Shown: positions 50,026 through 58,861, counted from the first letter of the stretch. The stretch is 64,000 nucleotides of DNA from RYN-111 sp046723735 (GCA_046723735.1 JBKOVB010000088.1:14670-78669), one strand, 5' to 3'. Translations and numbers: made by a program. Notes: a model not told the origin generated them from the sequence alone.

Positions 50026-52113
50026 CTACGGCGTCAGCCTGCTGATCCGCGTGGACCAGTTCGCCAGCGCCGAGCGCGTCCCCGGCCCGTGCGAAGGGCC
50101 GGCGCACGTACCGAGCAGGTTGTCGCCCGTGCCGCCCGCGAAGAACGGGCCGCCCCAGGCGGTGTAGTCGCACGCGTGGGCGATGTACTCGCTGGCGATC
50201 CACACCGCGCTGCCGTCGACGGCTGCCGCGCCGTAGTCCCCCCAGCGGGTCCGCGGCGGGTTGCCCACCTGCGCCTTGTAGCTGGTGAACCCGTCGTCGG
50301 GCGCCGCGCCGGTCCCGCCCGGCACGACGTTCCACGCGCCGACGCCGTTGATGGCGTCGATGCCCGCGTACGCAGCGCTGGGGTTGAGGGTCTCGCCCAG
50401 GGCCGTGAAGGCCATCACGCCTCGGCCGCTGGCCGTGACCCCGACCGCCGGGTAGGTGAAGTCGTAGCCGCTCGCGCCCAAGTAGCCCTGCAGCGCCACC
50501 TTGGCGGTCAGGGCGCCGCTCGTGATCTCCGGCTTCACGACGTACCAGGCGATCCCGGCCCGCTGGGCCCCGCCGTCAGGGTTCAGCGCCGTGTCCAGCG
50601 CGCCCCAGAGCTTGCCGTTGGCGTACATCACCTGCTGCATCCGGCTGTCGTTGGCGTCGGGTCGCGAGATCACCTCGTCGTGCGCCGGCTCGGCGGTGAA
50701 CAGCAGCCGCCAGCAGCCCGTACCCGCGATGGTCACGGTGGTCGTGTCGTTGATGCAGTGCCCCTGCGGGACGTCGGTGCCCGGCGGTGTGCCCGATCCT
50801 GGCTGACGCGCCTTCGGCGGCACGCCGTACTGGTTCACGCTCAGGATGCGGTTGCTGAACACCGGCGCCGGCGTCGCCGTGTCGAGCGACGCGGTGTTGG
50901 TCAGCGCCCACACGACCAGCTGGGTGGACGTGTGCGTGCCGCCGGTGCCGGCCACCGGGTTGGTCGCCTCGTCGGCGGCGTTGGAGCTCAGGAAGTACTC
51001 CGTGCCGTTCGCGCTCAGGTCGTACGACGCGGTGCCGGGCGACTGGGCCGGCCACAGCGTGAAGCCGGGCTGGGTGCTGCCCGCGTCGCTGGGCGCGTTC
51101 ACGGTCCCCGACGTGTCGAGGTGCACCAGGGTCACGCTGGCCGCGCCGGCCGCGAGAGCCGCCTTGGACAGCGCGTACACCTGCGCCCCCGCGAAGCCGT
51201 TGCAGCACCACGGGTAGGCGTTGGTCGTGATGTAGAAGCCGTGCGCGTCCGCCCCGATGTGCGGGTAGTCGCCGAGGTACGGCCCCGGGTTCGAGCCGCC
51301 GGTGTTCGTCCCGTCGTTCGTCACGTCGATCCGGTAGATGCTCCAGGCGCCCGTCGGGTTGGACGTCTGGGAGACCGCCAGGTCGAGGTGGTTCACGGTG
51401 GTGAACGCGCCGGTGGTCGGCACGACCTCGAGGGTCAGCACGACCATGAAGAAGCGTTGCGTCGCTGCGTCGTACAGGCAGCTGGGGTCGGTGACGAACT
51501 GGCCGCGGATCCCGGTCGCCCGGTTGATGGCCGGCGGGTAGCCGAAGAACGAGTTGAGGTCGACGGCGTGGTTCACGTTGCGCGGGAACCCGCTGACGAT
51601 GTTGGTCGCCGTGTTGTCCGGCAGCACCGACTGGCCCGAGGTGTTGAAGACGTTGACGACGTCGTTGACCGCCTCGACGACGTAGCCGTTGCCGACGCAC
51701 AGCCCCTGGTCCGGAGGCTCGAGGCTGAACTGGTTGCCGCCGCGCGCGTACCGCTGCTGGTAGTGGTTCAGGCCCTCGAACCCGCTGCTGAACGTCGGGT
51801 TGGACTTCGCCTTCTTGCCGCTCGTCACCGACGCGCCCTTGCCCGGGCCGTTCGACAGGCCGCGGTCGACGATGGTGCCGGGATAGGGACCCGGTCCGCC
51901 GTCCTCCTCGTCCTCCTGGCCTGCGAACTCGGCCTGCGTCGCGTCCTGGTCGCCGGACGGCGAGAACGTTCCGGTTGAGGGCGAGGTCGTGCCGGCCCGC
52001 GGGACCGTACGTCCGCTCGCCAACGCCGGCGCGGTCTGGCTCCCTGCCACGAACGCCGGCAGCAGCGCCGCCAGCAATGACGCCACTCCGAGAAGTGCCA
52101 CTCTCAGGCGCAT
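50026..52113 (-). CDS. large secreted protein of unknown function
   Basis: A 695-residue precursor with a signal peptide (RLRVALLGVASLLAALLPAF). A ~75-residue Ser/Asp-rich stretch follows, then a globular region rich in beta-strand and aromatic residues, with motifs such as EPPDQGLCVGNGYVVEAVND, YLGDYPHIGADAHGFYITTN and RWGDYGAAAVDGSAVWIASE that recur like blades of a beta-propeller. At least eight cysteines suggest disulfides. No catalytic signature is recognised. It sits alone, inverted, between ponA and the GT87 gene, where other actinobacteria have none. Confidence 0.75.
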   Translation of the reverse strand: MRLRVALLGVASLLAALLPAFVAGSQTAPALASGRTVPRAGTTSPSTGTFSPSGDQDATQAEFAGQEDEEDGGPGPYPGTIVDRGLSNGPGKGASVTSGKKAKSNPTFSSGFEGLNHYQQRYARGGNQFSLEPPDQGLCVGNGYVVEAVNDVVNVFNTSGQSVLPDNTATNIVSGFPRNVNHAVDLNSFFGYPPAINRATGIRGQFVTDPSCLYDAATQRFFMVVLTLEVVPTTGAFTTVNHLDLAVSQTSNPTGAWSIYRIDVTNDGTNTGGSNPGPYLGDYPHIGADAHGFYITTNAYPWCCNGFAGAQVYALSKAALAAGAASVTLVHLDTSGTVNAPSDAGSTQPGFTLWPAQSPGTASYDLSANGTEYFLSSNAADEATNPVAGTGGTHTSTQLVVWALTNTASLDTATPAPVFSNRILSVNQYGVPPKARQPGSGTPPGTDVPQGHCINDTTTVTIAGTGCWRLLFTAEPAHDEVISRPDANDSRMQQVMYANGKLWGALDTALNPDGGAQRAGIAWYVVKPEITSGALTAKVALQGYLGASGYDFTYPAVGVTASGRGVMAFTALGETLNPSAAYAGIDAINGVGAWNVVPGGTGAAPDDGFTSYKAQVGNPPRTRWGDYGAAAVDGSAVWIASEYIAHACDYTAWGGPFFAGGTGDNLLGTCAGPSHGPGTRSALANWSTRISRLTP

Positions 52114-52333
52114 TGACTTCCCCCTTGCGCGCGGGATCGAGTCCCGACATCCGGCGTCGCGGCCGATCGGCAGCGGCGCGCGTCTCGGTCAGCAGTCGGC
52201 CGACCGCAGGGCGCTACTGATACAGAGGGGTGAGTGCTCCAGGACGGACATCACGGGCGGGGACGCTGCCGCGCACCGTGCGCCACCCCGAGCCTCGCGG
52301 GCATCGCTGGGCGCTTCTGGCAGGCTCTCCGAC

Positions 52334-53905
52334 GTGCGCACCCCGTACGTCCTCCCCAGCTCCGACGACCCGGTGGTCGCGGGCGCCGTCGAGGCCATCG
52401 GCGGACCGCCCGGCCGGCACGCCCGGATCGGGGAGCGGCGACTGTTCACCATCACCCGGGTGCTGCTCGCCCTGACGCTGCTGACCTGCGTCCTGGGGTT
52501 CCTGCAGAAGCTCCCGTGCCGCGACGGCAGCACCTGGGCGAACGAGCACCAGTACACCCGTGCCTGCTACACGGACGTGGTCGCGCTCTACTCCGCGGAG
52601 GGGCTCAGCGCGGGCAAGACCCCGTACTACGACCACCCGGTGGAGTACCCGGTCGTCATCGGCGGGGTCATGCAGGTCTCGGCGAAGCTCGCGGACTGGC
52701 TGTCCCCGTCCCACGACAGCCAGAGCTACGCCGACAGCATCGCGCGCGAGAAGCGCTTCTTCGACCTCACCTGGTTGTTCCTCACCGTCTGCGCCCTGCT
52801 CGTCGTCGTCACGACCGAGCGGCTCGCCGGTCGGCGGCCGTGGGACGCCGCGATGTTCGCGCTCTCCCCGGCGCTGCTGCTGCACGCCACGACGAACTGG
52901 GACCTCGTCGCGGTGGCGCTCGCCGGCGCCGCCCTGCTCGCCTGGGCCCGCCGACGACCGGTGACCGCGGGCGTCCTGCTCGGCCTGGCCACCGCGACGA
53001 AGCTCTACCCGGTGCTGTTCCTCGTGCCGCTGGCGCTGCTGTGCTGGCGCGCGGGCACGCTGCGCGCGTTCGCCAAGGTCGCGGTGGCCACGGTGGTCGC
53101 CGCGGTGGCGGTCACGGCGCCCGTGTACCTCACCGCCCCGTCGTACGGCGACGTCAACGGCCAGCAGGTCAGACTGCTCGACTCACCGCTGGACCGGCTG
53201 GGCGACGAGGGGCTGTCCGCCCTCGCGCCGCACCACCAGGTCGGTGGCAGGCAGGCGACCAACGCTGTCTACCGCTTCTTCGAGCTCAACAAGACGCGCC
53301 CGGCGGACTGGGACTCGGTCTACCTGCAGCTGCAGCACCTGCGCACCGACCACGGGTGGCTCAAGGGCGTGCGCAACGGGATCGCGGACGCGTTCACCGA
53401 CCGCGGGCCCACCCCGACGCGCCTCAACACGATCGTGGCGGTGCTGGAGATCGCGCTGGTGGGCGCGGTCGCGCTGCTCGCCCTGCGGGCCAAGCGCCGC
53501 CCGCGGCTGCCGCAGCTGCTGTTCCTCATCACGGTGGGGTTCCTGCTGCTCAACAAGGTGAGCAGCCCGCAGTACGTGCTGTGGCTCGTGCCGCTCGCGA
53601 TCCTCGCCCGCCCGCGGTGGGGGCCGTTCCTGGCGTGGCAGGCCGCCGAGGTGCTGGTGCTGTTCAGCCGCTTCTACTTCTTCGTCGGCAACGACAAGCC
53701 GGGCCAGGGCATCGACATCGGCTGGTTCTTCGCCGCCGTGCTGCTGCGCGACGCGCTGCTGCTCGGGTACGCCGCGCTGGTGCTGCGGGACGTGCTGCAC
53801 CCCGAGCACGACGTCGTACGGCGGGACGGCGTGGACGACCCGGCGGGCGGCGTGCTCGACGGCGCCCCTGACCGCGTCCGCGCCGCCGTGCCCGTCTCAG
53901 CATGA
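52334..53905 (+). CDS. GT87-type polyprenol-phosphate mannosyltransferase-like membrane protein
   Basis: A 523-residue GT-C glycosyltransferase from GTG 52334. About 10-12 helices; the first outer loop has YTRACYTDVVALYSAEGLSA then YYDHPVEYPVVIGGVM, the acidic/Asp motif region of this family; WDLVAVALAGAALLAWARRR and GLATATKLYPVLFLVPLALL are typical of GT87 (mycobacterial Rv0051-like). It probably adds mannose or arabinose from a lipid-linked donor on the outer face. Overlaps the next gene by 4 nt. The 220-bp gap before it (52114-52333) holds divergent promoters but no clear elements. Confidence 0.82.
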   Translation: MRTPYVLPSSDDPVVAGAVEAIGGPPGRHARIGERRLFTITRVLLALTLLTCVLGFLQKLPCRDGSTWANEHQYTRACYTDVVALYSAEGLSAGKTPYYDHPVEYPVVIGGVMQVSAKLADWLSPSHDSQSYADSIAREKRFFDLTWLFLTVCALLVVVTTERLAGRRPWDAAMFALSPALLLHATTNWDLVAVALAGAALLAWARRRPVTAGVLLGLATATKLYPVLFLVPLALLCWRAGTLRAFAKVAVATVVAAVAVTAPVYLTAPSYGDVNGQQVRLLDSPLDRLGDEGLSALAPHHQVGGRQATNAVYRFFELNKTRPADWDSVYLQLQHLRTDHGWLKGVRNGIADAFTDRGPTPTRLNTIVAVLEIALVGAVALLALRAKRRPRLPQLLFLITVGFLLLNKVSSPQYVLWLVPLAILARPRWGPFLAWQAAEVLVLFSRFYFFVGNDKPGQGIDIGWFFAAVLLRDALLLGYAALVLRDVLHPEHDVVRRDGVDDPAGGVLDGAPDRVRAAVPVSA

Positions 53906-55026
53906 CCGACGCCCGCACCGGCTGGGGGCGGGCGGCGACGGAGGCGCTGCCGCTGTGGCTCGGCTCCCGGCTCGCTGTCGTGCTGCTGTCCCTCGGTGCC
54001 GGCTGGCTGCTGCCGCCGGGTGACCGCGGGGTGCGGCCGGGGTTCCTGGACCAGTGGCACCACTGGGACACCGACCTGTTCCGCAAGGTCGCGGAGTTCG
54101 GGTACTTCTCGCCGCACTACACCGACCGGGCCGAAGCCTTCTTCCCGGGCCAGCCGCTCGCGATGCGGCTGGTGCACCTGGTGGTGCCGAGCTGGATCGC
54201 CGCCGGGATGGTCGTGGCGCTCGTCGCCGGCGCCGTCGCCTCCATGGCGCTGTTCCGGCTCGGTGCCGAGGACGGGGGCCCCGAGGTGGGGCGCCGGGCG
54301 GTGCTCTACCTGGTGCTGTTCCCCTACGCCGTGTTCCTGTTCGCCGGCTACTCGGAGGCGTTGTTCCTCGCTTTCGCCACGACCGCGTGGCTCGCCGCCC
54401 GGCGGGACCGGTGGTGGCTCGCCGGGCTGCTCGGGGCGGGCGCCGCGACGACCCGCATCACCGGCGTGGCGCTGGCCGCGGGCCTCGGGGTGGAGTTCCT
54501 GACGCGGCACGGACGGCGCGGGCTGCGCAGTCGAGAGGTCCTGGCGCTCGCGCTGCCCGCCGTACCGATCGCTGTGTACTTCGCCTACCTGCACGGGCGC
54601 ACGGGGCACTGGGACGCCTACGCCCGCGCCCTCAAGGAGGGCTGGGGCCGCGACACCGTCAGCCCGTGGACCGGGCTGCACAACACCTGGCGGCTCGCGA
54701 CCGACAGCGCACAGAGCCGCGCGTTCCTGTGGTCGTGGCGGGCCGAGCTGCTGGCGATGCTCGTCGGCGTCGTGGTCACGGTCGTGCTGCTGCTGGCCCG
54801 GCGGTGGGGCGAGGCCACCTTCGTCGGCGTCAACGTCGCGGTGCTGTCGACCTCGGCGTACTACGCGTCGGGGGTGCGGGCGCTGCTGGTGTGGTTCCCG
54901 GCGTTCCTGCTGCTGGCCCGGCTGACGGTGCGGGTGCGGTGGCTGCACCCGGTGGTGCTGACCGTGTTCGCGCCGCTGTCGGCGCTGACCGTGCTGGCCT
55001 TCACCGAGGGGACCTGGCTGGGCTGA
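53902..55026 (+). CDS. PIG-V-like mannosyltransferase family membrane protein
   Basis: A 374-residue GT-C protein coupled to the GT87 gene by a 4-nt overlap. Signature pieces: DQWHHWDTDLFRKVAEFGY (acidic loop), AFFPGQPLAMRLVHLVVPSW, YLVLFPYAVFLFAGYSEALF (F-P-x-x-x-F-x-x-x-x-Y-S/T-E-x-L-F, PIG-V hallmark) and TRITGVALA. Eight to ten helices. By homology it uses polyprenyl-phosphate mannose. Its last 26 nt overlap the convergent GT2 gene. Confidence 0.82.
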   Translation: MTDARTGWGRAATEALPLWLGSRLAVVLLSLGAGWLLPPGDRGVRPGFLDQWHHWDTDLFRKVAEFGYFSPHYTDRAEAFFPGQPLAMRLVHLVVPSWIAAGMVVALVAGAVASMALFRLGAEDGGPEVGRRAVLYLVLFPYAVFLFAGYSEALFLAFATTAWLAARRDRWWLAGLLGAGAATTRITGVALAAGLGVEFLTRHGRRGLRSREVLALALPAVPIAVYFAYLHGRTGHWDAYARALKEGWGRDTVSPWTGLHNTWRLATDSAQSRAFLWSWRAELLAMLVGVVVTVVLLLARRWGEATFVGVNVAVLSTSAYYASGVRALLVWFPAFLLLARLTVRVRWLHPVVLTVFAPLSALTVLAFTEGTWLG

Positions 55027-55960
55027 CCGCGCCGCAGTGCGGGCAGCGCACCGGGTGCTCGCCCCGGACGCGGTACAGCGGCCGGGCCTTCACCTCGTCG
55101 TAGATGCGTCCGACGTACTCCCCCAGCACGCCCAGGCACAGCAGCTGCACGGCGCCCAGGAACAGGATCCCCAGGGTCATCGACGCCCAGCCCGGCACCG
55201 CGTTGCCGGTGCCCTTGACGATGAGCACCCAGACGCCGAGCAGCGCAGCGACCAGTGCGCTGAGCATCCCGAAGCCGGTGGCGAAGCGCAGCGGCGTGCT
55301 GCTGAACGACACGACGCTGTCGGAGGCGAGCAGCGCCATGCGCCGGACGGTGTACGACGTGCGCCCGGCCGCGCGGGGATCGCGGCGGTGCACGACGACG
55401 GCGCTGGGGAACCCGAGCAGCGGGATGAGCAGCCGGTAGACGCGGCGTCGCTCGGGCAGCGCCCGCAGCGCCGCGACCACGTCGGCGTGCAGCAGCCGGA
55501 AGTCGCCCGCGTGCGGGACCACCTGGACGCCCGCGAGCTTGTCGACCAGCCGGTAGTAGACGCCTGCGGTGAGGCGCTTGAAGCCGGTGTCGGTGCTGCG
55601 GTCGCCCCGCGCGGCGTAGACGACCTGCGCGTGCTCGTGCTCGGCCGCGGCGAGGAGCTCGGGGATGAGCTCGGGCGGGTCCTGCAGGTCGCCGTCCATG
55701 GTCACGACCCACTCGCCCGCGGCCCGGTCGAGGCCGGCGGTGAGCGCGGCCTGGTGGCCGCTGTTGCGGGCGAGCCCGATCAGCTGCGCCTGGGGCCAGT
55801 CGGCGATCAGCTCCTGCAGCACCTGGGCCGTCGCGTCGGTCGAGCCGTCGTCGACGAACAGCACCTCATGGGCACGGTCGGCCAGGACGGTCCGCAGTCG
55901 GGGGACGAGCAGCGGCAGGACCTCCTGCTCGTCGTGCAGGGGGATGACGACGCTGAGCAC
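55001..55960 (-). CDS. GT2 family polyprenyl-phosphate sugar synthase (GtrB-like)
   Basis: A 319-residue glycosyltransferase. The GT-A domain has MLSVVIPLHDEQEVLPLLVP, VLFVDDGSTDAT, the metal motif TMDGDLQDPPELIPE and YAARGDRSTDTGFKRL; two membrane helices follow (~235-255 and ~270-290), then YVGRIYDEVKARP. It makes a polyprenyl-phosphate hexose, plausibly the donor for the two GT-C enzymes beside it. An unusual C-terminal tail carries C-P-H-C (VRCPHCGAVSP), half of a zinc ribbon, partly within the overlap with the PIG-V gene. Confidence 0.9.
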   Translation of the reverse strand: MLSVVIPLHDEQEVLPLLVPRLRTVLADRAHEVLFVDDGSTDATAQVLQELIADWPQAQLIGLARNSGHQAALTAGLDRAAGEWVVTMDGDLQDPPELIPELLAAAEHEHAQVVYAARGDRSTDTGFKRLTAGVYYRLVDKLAGVQVVPHAGDFRLLHADVVAALRALPERRRVYRLLIPLLGFPSAVVVHRRDPRAAGRTSYTVRRMALLASDSVVSFSSTPLRFATGFGMLSALVAALLGVWVLIVKGTGNAVPGWASMTLGILFLGAVQLLCLGVLGEYVGRIYDEVKARPLYRVRGEHPVRCPHCGAVSPARSPR

Positions 55961-56021
55961 GGGCCGACGCTATCCCGACCCTGCGCCGTCGACCGCGCCG
56001 CCGTCTCGCTGCCCAATCTCT

Positions 56022-56084
56022 TGATCAACAGGAGATCCGGCCGCGACACGCCCGGTGTGTCGCGTCACCCTGTCCTGTTGATCA
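56022..56084. repeat. nested-palindrome intergenic repeat, copy 2
   Basis: Outer arms TGATCAACAGGA (56022-56033) and TCCTGTTGATCA (56073-56084); inner arms CGCGACAC (56042-56049) and GTGTCGCG (56057-56064), both perfect. Same length (63 bp) and layout as the copy at 28862-28924, with a diverged sequence between the arms. It lies 33 bp past the AP-endonuclease stop and 61 bp before the GT2 start, both genes minus strand. Confidence 0.85.
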
Positions 56085-56117
56085 TGGAACGCGGGGGGGC
56101 GCAGCGGTCCACAGCGT

Positions 56118-56864
56118 CTACAGCAGCGAGCGGAGCAGGGCGATGTCGGCGGCCTGGCCGTCGCGGGGGGTCTCCACGACCACCGGGCAACCGGCCTCGC
56201 GGATCACTGCAACCAGCGCGTCGACGCCGATCTCCCCGTCGCCCAGGTTCGCGTGCCGGTCTGCGCCGGAGTTGAACGCGTCCCTGGAGTCGTTGCAGTG
56301 CACCAGGTCGATGCGGCCGGTGATCGCCTTCACCCGGGCCACCAGGTCGACGAGCGCCTCCCCGCCGGCGTGCGCGTGGCAGGTGTCGAGGCAGAACCCG
56401 ACGTTGTCGAAGTGTCCGATCGCATCCCACAGGCGGGCGATCGCGTCCAGGTGACGGGTCATCGCGAAGTCACCGCCCGCGGTGTTCTCGATGAGCACCG
56501 GCAGCGGGCGCTCCATCCGCTCCATGGTCTTGACCCAGTTGTCGACGCCGAGCCCCGGGTCCTCGCCCTTCGTGACGTGCCCGCCGTGCACGATCAGCCC
56601 CTTGGCGCCGAGACCGGCGGCAGCCTGGGCGTGGTTGTCGAGGATCTTGCGCGACGGGATGCGGATCTTGTTGTTCGAGGAGGCCACGTTGATGACGTAC
56701 GGCGAGTGCACGAAGAACGGCAGCCCGCCCAGGTCGACCTCCGGGAGGACAGGGGCCTTCCAGCTCTGCGGGTCGCCGAGGAAGAACTGCACGACGTCGG
56801 CGCCGCGTTCCTTCGCCTCCGCCACGGGGTCGGTCTGGTCGACGTGAGCACCGATCGCCTGCAT
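56118..56864 (-). CDS. nfo: deoxyribonuclease IV family AP endonuclease / TIM-barrel protein
   Basis: A 248-residue TIM barrel of the AP_endonuc_2 family. IGAHVDQTDP and FFVHSPYVINVASSN open the barrel; GAKGLIVHGGHV, LIENTAGGDFA, CLDTCHAHAGGEAL and LVHCNDSRDAFNSGADRHAN with LGDGEIG supply the metal-binding His, Glu and Asp residues of endonuclease IV. Slightly shorter than E. coli Nfo (285). The likely role is AP-site incision in base-excision repair; a sugar isomerase role is less likely given the DRHxNxGxGxIG match. Confidence 0.85.
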   Translation of the reverse strand: MQAIGAHVDQTDPVAEAKERGADVVQFFLGDPQSWKAPVLPEVDLGGLPFFVHSPYVINVASSNNKIRIPSRKILDNHAQAAAGLGAKGLIVHGGHVTKGEDPGLGVDNWVKTMERMERPLPVLIENTAGGDFAMTRHLDAIARLWDAIGHFDNVGFCLDTCHAHAGGEALVDLVARVKAITGRIDLVHCNDSRDAFNSGADRHANLGDGEIGVDALVAVIREAGCPVVVETPRDGQAADIALLRSLL

Positions 56865-56878
56865 CCGCTCAACCTACG

Positions 56879-57649
56879 ATGGCCCGCGTGACGGCTCACC
56901 CGCGGACGACGCGCAGCGCGCTGCTCGGCGTGCTCGTGGGTCTGCTCTGCCTGCTGGCAGCGGTCGTCGCCGTGCCCGCGCACGCCGCGACCCGCACCGT
57001 CACCCTGGCCGCGAACGGCCCCATCCCGGCCCGGCTGGTGCTCGACCCGGGCGACCGGGTGCAGTTCGTGAACGGCGACAACGTCCAGCACCGGGTCACC
57101 AGCGGGAAGGGCTGGACCTTCGACTCCGGGGTGCTGAGCCCCGGCGACCGCTCGAAGCTCACCCCGGCGCTCCCGGCCGGCACGTACGCCTACACCGACA
57201 CGCGCTCGCTCGTGGTGTCGCTGCAGACCTTCCCCGGCTCGCTCGTCGTGAAGGCCGGCGCGCCGTCGCCGACCCCGTCGCGCTCCCCCGCTCCGGCCCC
57301 GCCCCCGCGGCCATCCACCGCGCCGACGCCCGCCGTGGTCCCGACCCCGCCGCCGGGCGGGACGGCGGTGCCCTCGGCGTTCCCGACCGCGGTCGTCCTG
57401 CCGACGGCCTCTGCCCCGGCGCCCGCGGAGCTGCCCACGGTGGTCGCCCCCAGCGCTGCCCCGACCGCGACGCCCAGCCCGATCCTGTACGGCGACGCCA
57501 CCGCCCTCGTCCAGCACTCCCCCCACCGGTACGGGCTGCCGGTCGTGCTCGGGATGGTCGCGATCGCGGGCGTGGCCTCGCTCCTCGTGCGCCTGTTGCT
57601 GTCGATGGCGCCCGCCACCCGTCGTACCGAGGACGAGCCCGACGCCTGA
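56879..57649 (+). CDS. secreted cupredoxin-like protein with C-terminal anchor
   Basis: A 256-residue protein with a signal peptide (SALLGVLVGLLCLLAAVVAV, cut near AHA), a plastocyanin-like domain of ~90 residues (RLVLDPGDRVQFVNGDNVQH, GVLSPGDRSKLTPALPAGTY, TFPGSLVV), a ~95-residue Pro/Thr/Ala linker and one C-terminal helix (GLPVVLGMVAIAGVASLLVR). His69 and nearby residues could be copper ligands, but the usual Cys of the type 1 site is absent, so copper redox activity is unlikely. The start is ATG 56879 or GTG 56888; the 14-nt gap to the divergent gene and TACGAT at 56873 suggest a leaderless transcript. Confidence 0.75.
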   Translation: MARVTAHPRTTRSALLGVLVGLLCLLAAVVAVPAHAATRTVTLAANGPIPARLVLDPGDRVQFVNGDNVQHRVTSGKGWTFDSGVLSPGDRSKLTPALPAGTYAYTDTRSLVVSLQTFPGSLVVKAGAPSPTPSRSPAPAPPPRPSTAPTPAVVPTPPPGGTAVPSAFPTAVVLPTASAPAPAELPTVVAPSAAPTATPSPILYGDATALVQHSPHRYGLPVVLGMVAIAGVASLLVRLLLSMAPATRRTEDEPDA

Positions 57650-57698
57650 CGCGGCCGGCTGGTAGCGTTTGCGCGTTTGCTGACGCGAACACCCTCCT

Positions 57699-57717
57699 GC
57701 CACCGAGAGCCGGTGGC
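57699..57717 (+). promoter_or_regulatory. rpsF leader hairpin
   Basis: GCCACCG (57699-57705) pairs with CGGTGGC (57711-57717) around AGAGC, 30 nt before the rpsF start. It precedes S6-S18 genes and could be an autoregulatory S6:S18 leader, but the known consensus bulge is not clearly present. Confidence 0.35.
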
Positions 57718-57747
57718 CGCTGAGTCCACAGGAGGAGGTGGGTCTGC

Positions 57748-58038
57748 TTGCGTCACTACGAGCTCATGGTCATCCTCGACCCCGACCTCGAGGAGCGCAC
57801 GATCGCTCCGAGCCTCGAGACGTTCCTCAACGTCGTCCGTCAGGGCGGCGGGACGGTCGAGAAGGTCGACATCTGGGGCCGTCGGAGGCTGTCCTTCGAG
57901 ATCAACAAGAAGGCCGAGGGCATCTACGCCGTCGTCGACCTCCAGGCCGAGCCGGCCGTGATGAAGGAGCTGGACCGTCAGCTCAACCTCAACGAGTCCG
58001 TGCTGCGCACGAAGGTCATCCGGCCCGAGCTGCGCTAG
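57748..58038 (+). CDS. rpsF: 30S ribosomal protein S6
   Basis: A 96-residue protein reading RHYELMVILDPDLEERTIAP, VEKVDIWGRRRLSFEINKKA, YAVVDLQAEPAVMKELDRQL and LRTKVIRPELR, a complete S6. The start codon is TTG at 57748, with AGGAGGAGG 9-17 nt upstream; no ATG or GTG is available before the conserved RHYE. First gene of rpsF-ssb-rpsR-rplI. Confidence 0.97.
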   Translation: MRHYELMVILDPDLEERTIAPSLETFLNVVRQGGGTVEKVDIWGRRRLSFEINKKAEGIYAVVDLQAEPAVMKELDRQLNLNESVLRTKVIRPELR

Positions 58039-58107
58039 CTGTCACACCCTTCCCCGTTACTGAGGACGACACGAGCCCCGGGATCCGGGGAAGGACTGGA
58101 GAAGATC

Positions 58108-58590
58108 ATGGCCGGCGAGACCGTCATCACCGTCATCGGCAACCTCACCAGCGACCCCGAGCTGCGCTTCACCCCGAGTGGTGCAGCCGTGGCCAGCTTC
58201 ACCGTCGCCTCCACCCCGCGGACGCTCGACAAGGCGACCAACGAGTGGAAGGACGGCGAGGCGCTCTTCCTGCGCTGCTCCATCTGGCGCCAGGCGGCGG
58301 AGAACGTCGCCGAGTCCCTCCAGAAGGGCATGCGGGTCATCGTGCAGGGCCGCCTCCAGCAGCGGTCGTACGAGACCAAGGAGGGCGAGAAGCGCACGGT
58401 GATCGAGCTGCAGGTCGACGAGATCGGTCCGTCCCTGAAGTACGCCACCGCGAAGGTCAACCGGACCACGCGCGGCGGTGCCCCCTCCGGCTCGGGCGGC
58501 TTCGGCGCCCCCGCTGACGACCCGTGGGCCTCCTCGTCGGCCCCGTCGTCCGGCGGTGGCGGCTGGGGCACCGACGAGCCCCCCTTCTAA
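58108..58590 (+). CDS. ssb: single-stranded DNA-binding protein
   Basis: A 160-residue SSB. The OB fold spans ~1-112 (ETVITVIGNLTSDPELRFTP, VASFTVASTPRTLDKATNEW, FLRCSIWRQAAENVAESLQK, GMRVIVQGRLQQRSYETKEG). The tail is Gly/Ser/Pro-rich and ends DEPPF, the acidic tip that binds replication and repair partners. ATG 58108 follows GGAGAAG. Encoded between S6 and S18 as usual. Confidence 0.97.
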   Translation: MAGETVITVIGNLTSDPELRFTPSGAAVASFTVASTPRTLDKATNEWKDGEALFLRCSIWRQAAENVAESLQKGMRVIVQGRLQQRSYETKEGEKRTVIELQVDEIGPSLKYATAKVNRTTRGGAPSGSGGFGAPADDPWASSSAPSSGGGGWGTDEPPF

Positions 58591-58622
58591 GACCCACCTC
58601 ACACGTTCTAGGAGTTCACGCG

Positions 58623-58859
58623 ATGGCCAAGCCGCCGCCTCGGAAGCCCAAGAAGAAGGTCTGCCAGTTCTGCAAGGACAAGGTGACCTACGTCGACTAC
58701 AAGGACACCGGCCTGCTCCGCAAGTACATCTCGGACCGCGGCAAGATCCGCGCCCGTCGTGTCAGCGGCAACTGCAGCCAGCACCAGCGCGACGTCGCCG
58801 TCGCGGTGAAGAACAGCCGCGAGATGGCGCTGCTGCCCTACACCTCCACGGCGCGCTGA
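58623..58859 (+). CDS. rpsR: 30S ribosomal protein S18 (zinc-type)
   Basis: A 78-residue protein: KKKVCQFCKDKVTYVDYKDT, LLRKYISDRGKIRARRVSGN, then CSQHQRDVAVAVKNSREMAL. Cys at C-x-x-C plus the later Cys and His make it the C+ zinc-binding form; actinobacteria often carry a second, zinc-free S18 elsewhere under Zur control. Two bases separate its stop from rplI. Confidence 0.97.
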   Translation: MAKPPPRKPKKKVCQFCKDKVTYVDYKDTGLLRKYISDRGKIRARRVSGNCSQHQRDVAVAVKNSREMALLPYTSTAR

Positions 58860-58861
58860 GC

